Positions 6,450-7,673 of a DNA stretch of 7,673 bases are shown here, piece by piece. This stretch comes from Balneolaceae bacterium SMO_bin1. GTDB lineage: Bacteria; Bacteroidota; Rhodothermia; Balneolales; Balneolaceae. Each line of letters opens with the position of its first letter. The first letter of the stretch is position 1. The notes below the pieces were generated by a model. It saw only the letters and a list, made by a program, of their open reading frames with translations. It was not told the DNA's origin and ran no database searches. The stretch lies in NCBI GenBank assembly GCA_003123965.1, contig NNSL01000428.1, forward strand, positions 1-7,673, written 5' to 3'. Both the position numbers and the translations under genes were made by a program.

Positions 6450-7085
6450 TTGAATCAACCTATCATCATAGGCGTAGCCGGCGGCAGCGGATCAGGTAAA
6501 ACCACCGTCATTCATCGTATTGTAGACTCCATTGGTGAAGAGAACCTTGTATGCCTACAGCATGATTCTTACTACCGCGACCTAAAACACCTCTCGTTTG
6601 AAGAGCGCAGCCAGCAAAACTTTGACCACCCTTCATCGCTTGAAACCGAACTTTTAATCCGTCATCTGCAGGCCCTGAAAGAAGGCTACGAAGTTCAGGT
6701 ACCCATTTACGATTTTACCAAACACGTACGAAAAGAAGAAACCCGGCTGGTGCATCCCAAGAAAATCATTTTGCTTGATGGTATTCTTATTTTTCGGGAA
6801 AAACAGCTGCGCAAGCTACTCGATATTAAAATATTTGTTGATACCGATGATGATATCCGCTTGCTGCGCCGCATTCGGCGCGATATTCTGGAGCGCGACC
6901 GCAGCCTCGAAAGCGTATTGAACCAGTACGAGCAGCACGTGCGTCCCATGCATCTGGAATTTGTGGAACCCAGCAAGCGTTATGCTGATATCATTATTCC
7001 CCGTGGCGGCGAAAATGAAGTAGCACTCGATATGGTTATTGCATCCATACAAGAACGGATAAACAAAGCAGAACTAAACTCATAA
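6450..7085 (+). CDS. udk: Uridine kinase (uridine/cytidine salvage)
   Basis: This 211-residue cytosolic enzyme phosphorylates uridine and cytidine to UMP and CMP in pyrimidine salvage. Its length matches bacterial Udk. The P-loop GGSGSGKT is at residues 11-18. QHDSYYRD (37-44) contains the conserved Asp39, followed by NFDHPSSLE (57-65) and the nucleoside-binding PIYDFTKHVR (85-94). The Walker B-like strand is IILLDGIL, with Asp110 where Glu is commoner. RRIRRD (140-145) is in the lid, QYEQHVRPM (159-167) follows, and PSKRYADIIIPRGG (174-187) is diagnostic. A canonical lid ERGR reads ERDR here (148-151), a minor variation. The frame is closed by the amidase TAA at 6432, and TTG at 6450 is the only NTG codon before the first conserved strand, so a TTG start is well supported although no Shine-Dalgarno is visible. 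It lies 15 bp after the amidase and 3 bp before the dehydrogenase gene. Confidence 0.95.
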   Translation: MNQPIIIGVAGGSGSGKTTVIHRIVDSIGEENLVCLQHDSYYRDLKHLSFEERSQQNFDHPSSLETELLIRHLQALKEGYEVQVPIYDFTKHVRKEETRLVHPKKIILLDGILIFREKQLRKLLDIKIFVDTDDDIRLLRRIRRDILERDRSLESVLNQYEQHVRPMHLEFVEPSKRYADIIIPRGGENEVALDMVIASIQERINKAELNS

Positions 7086-7088
7086 ATT

Positions 7089-7673
7089 ATGGAACTTACC
7101 GACAAAATTGTGATTGTAACCGGCGCAAGCAGCGGCTTGGGCAGGGCTTTTAGCGAGCGATTTATTCAAAAAGGCGCATCGGTGTATGGGCTTGCCCGCA
7201 GCGAAAAAAAGCTCAACGAGCTCCACGAAACGTTCGGCAATCGCTTCCAACCCGTTACTCTCGATATAACAAACCACGAAGCCATTGAGCAGTGGGTTGA
7301 TGATACTTTCAGTGCTGATCATTCACCTGATGTTCTCATTAACAATGCGGGGCTCGGCCTTTTTGGTGATGTCGATGAATTACCGCTGGATGAGTGGCAC
7401 ACTATGATCAACACCAACTTGAACGGTATTTTTTACATGACACGGCAAGTGGTACCGTTAATGAAACAAAATGAAAATGTTTGCCACGTTGTAAATATTG
7501 CATCTATAGCCGGCAAGATAGGTAACCCTAAAATGACCGGTTATAATGCGAGCAAATTTGGCGTGCGGGGTTTCAGTGAATCACTCTTTAAAGAAGTGCG
7601 CTACGACGGCATTAAAGTTACCTGCTTTTTCCCCGGGTCTGTGAATACAAACTTCTTTGACAATGCGGCGGGC
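7089..7673 (+). CDS. Short-chain dehydrogenase/reductase (SDR), 3' end cut by window edge
   Basis: An ATG at 7089, 3 bp after the udk stop, opens a frame that stays open to the window end (195 residues visible). It is a classical SDR with a Rossmann fold. The cofactor-binding TGASSGLG is at 11-18, LDIT at 58-61 and NNAG at 85-88. The catalytic set is Asn near 108-112, Ser139 (NIAS), Tyr152 and Lys156 (YNASK), and FPGSVNT follows at 181-187. Classical SDRs are about 240-260 residues, so roughly 50-60 are missing. Arg37 shortly after the second beta strand (GLARSEKK) suggests NADP(H) preference, which is an inference. The substrate cannot be told from sequence: SDRs in this position range from 3-oxoacyl reductases to sugar and amino-alcohol dehydrogenases. 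No Shine-Dalgarno is visible and translation is probably coupled to udk. Confidence 0.92.
   Translation, partial: MELTDKIVIVTGASSGLGRAFSERFIQKGASVYGLARSEKKLNELHETFGNRFQPVTLDITNHEAIEQWVDDTFSADHSPDVLINNAGLGLFGDVDELPLDEWHTMINTNLNGIFYMTRQVVPLMKQNENVCHVVNIASIAGKIGNPKMTGYNASKFGVRGFSESLFKEVRYDGIKVTCFFPGSVNTNFFDNAAG

Noticed and set aside
7080..7322. Minus-strand open frame of 80 residues overlapping the SDR gene.
   Set aside because: It is antisense to conserved SDR motifs and has no recognisable features of its own.

Overview
The window looks like ordinary chromosomal DNA of a Gram-negative bacterium of the Bacteroidota/Balneolota (FCB) side of the tree. The evidence is indirect. The left-edge methyltransferase is the second, RsmI-like TP-methylase form that I associate with Bacteroidetes. 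Most genes lack a Shine-Dalgarno sequence, two start at GTG or TTG, and a secreted AMIN-like/Amidase_3 cell-wall hydrolase implies a periplasm. The phylum is an inference with modest confidence. I see no mobile element, CRISPR array, rRNA or tRNA.

Layout. Positions 1-549 (+) are the 3' three quarters of an RsmI-like SAM-dependent methyltransferase. It converges, with 15 bp between stop codons, on a minus-strand block. In order of transcription (right to left) that block holds a 965-residue coiled-coil P-loop ATPase (4974-2077), an MscS-family mechanosensitive channel (2073-1108, only 3 bp after the ATPase stop) and a 124-residue ankyrin-repeat protein (939-565). The ankyrin gene has its own plausible promoter and the only strong Shine-Dalgarno in the window. 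A 176-bp divergent intergenic region (4975-5150), with an almost perfect 20-bp dyad, separates this block from a plus-strand operon. That operon encodes an N-acetylmuramoyl-L-alanine amidase (5151-6434), uridine kinase Udk (6450-7085) and a short-chain dehydrogenase/reductase (7089 onward, cut by the window end), with gaps of 15 and 3 bp.

How the genes may work together. The right-hand operon looks like housekeeping: peptidoglycan hydrolysis, pyrimidine salvage and an oxidoreductase of unknown substrate. The left-hand pair is the most interesting part. A large soluble ATPase, with long coiled coils, an Orc/STAND-like ATPase module and a C-terminal winged-helix-like segment, is apparently translationally coupled to a small mechanosensitive channel. 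This suggests, but does not prove, an ATPase that senses or regulates the state of the channel or of the envelope. I do not recognise a named family for the ATPase, and no function is claimed for it.
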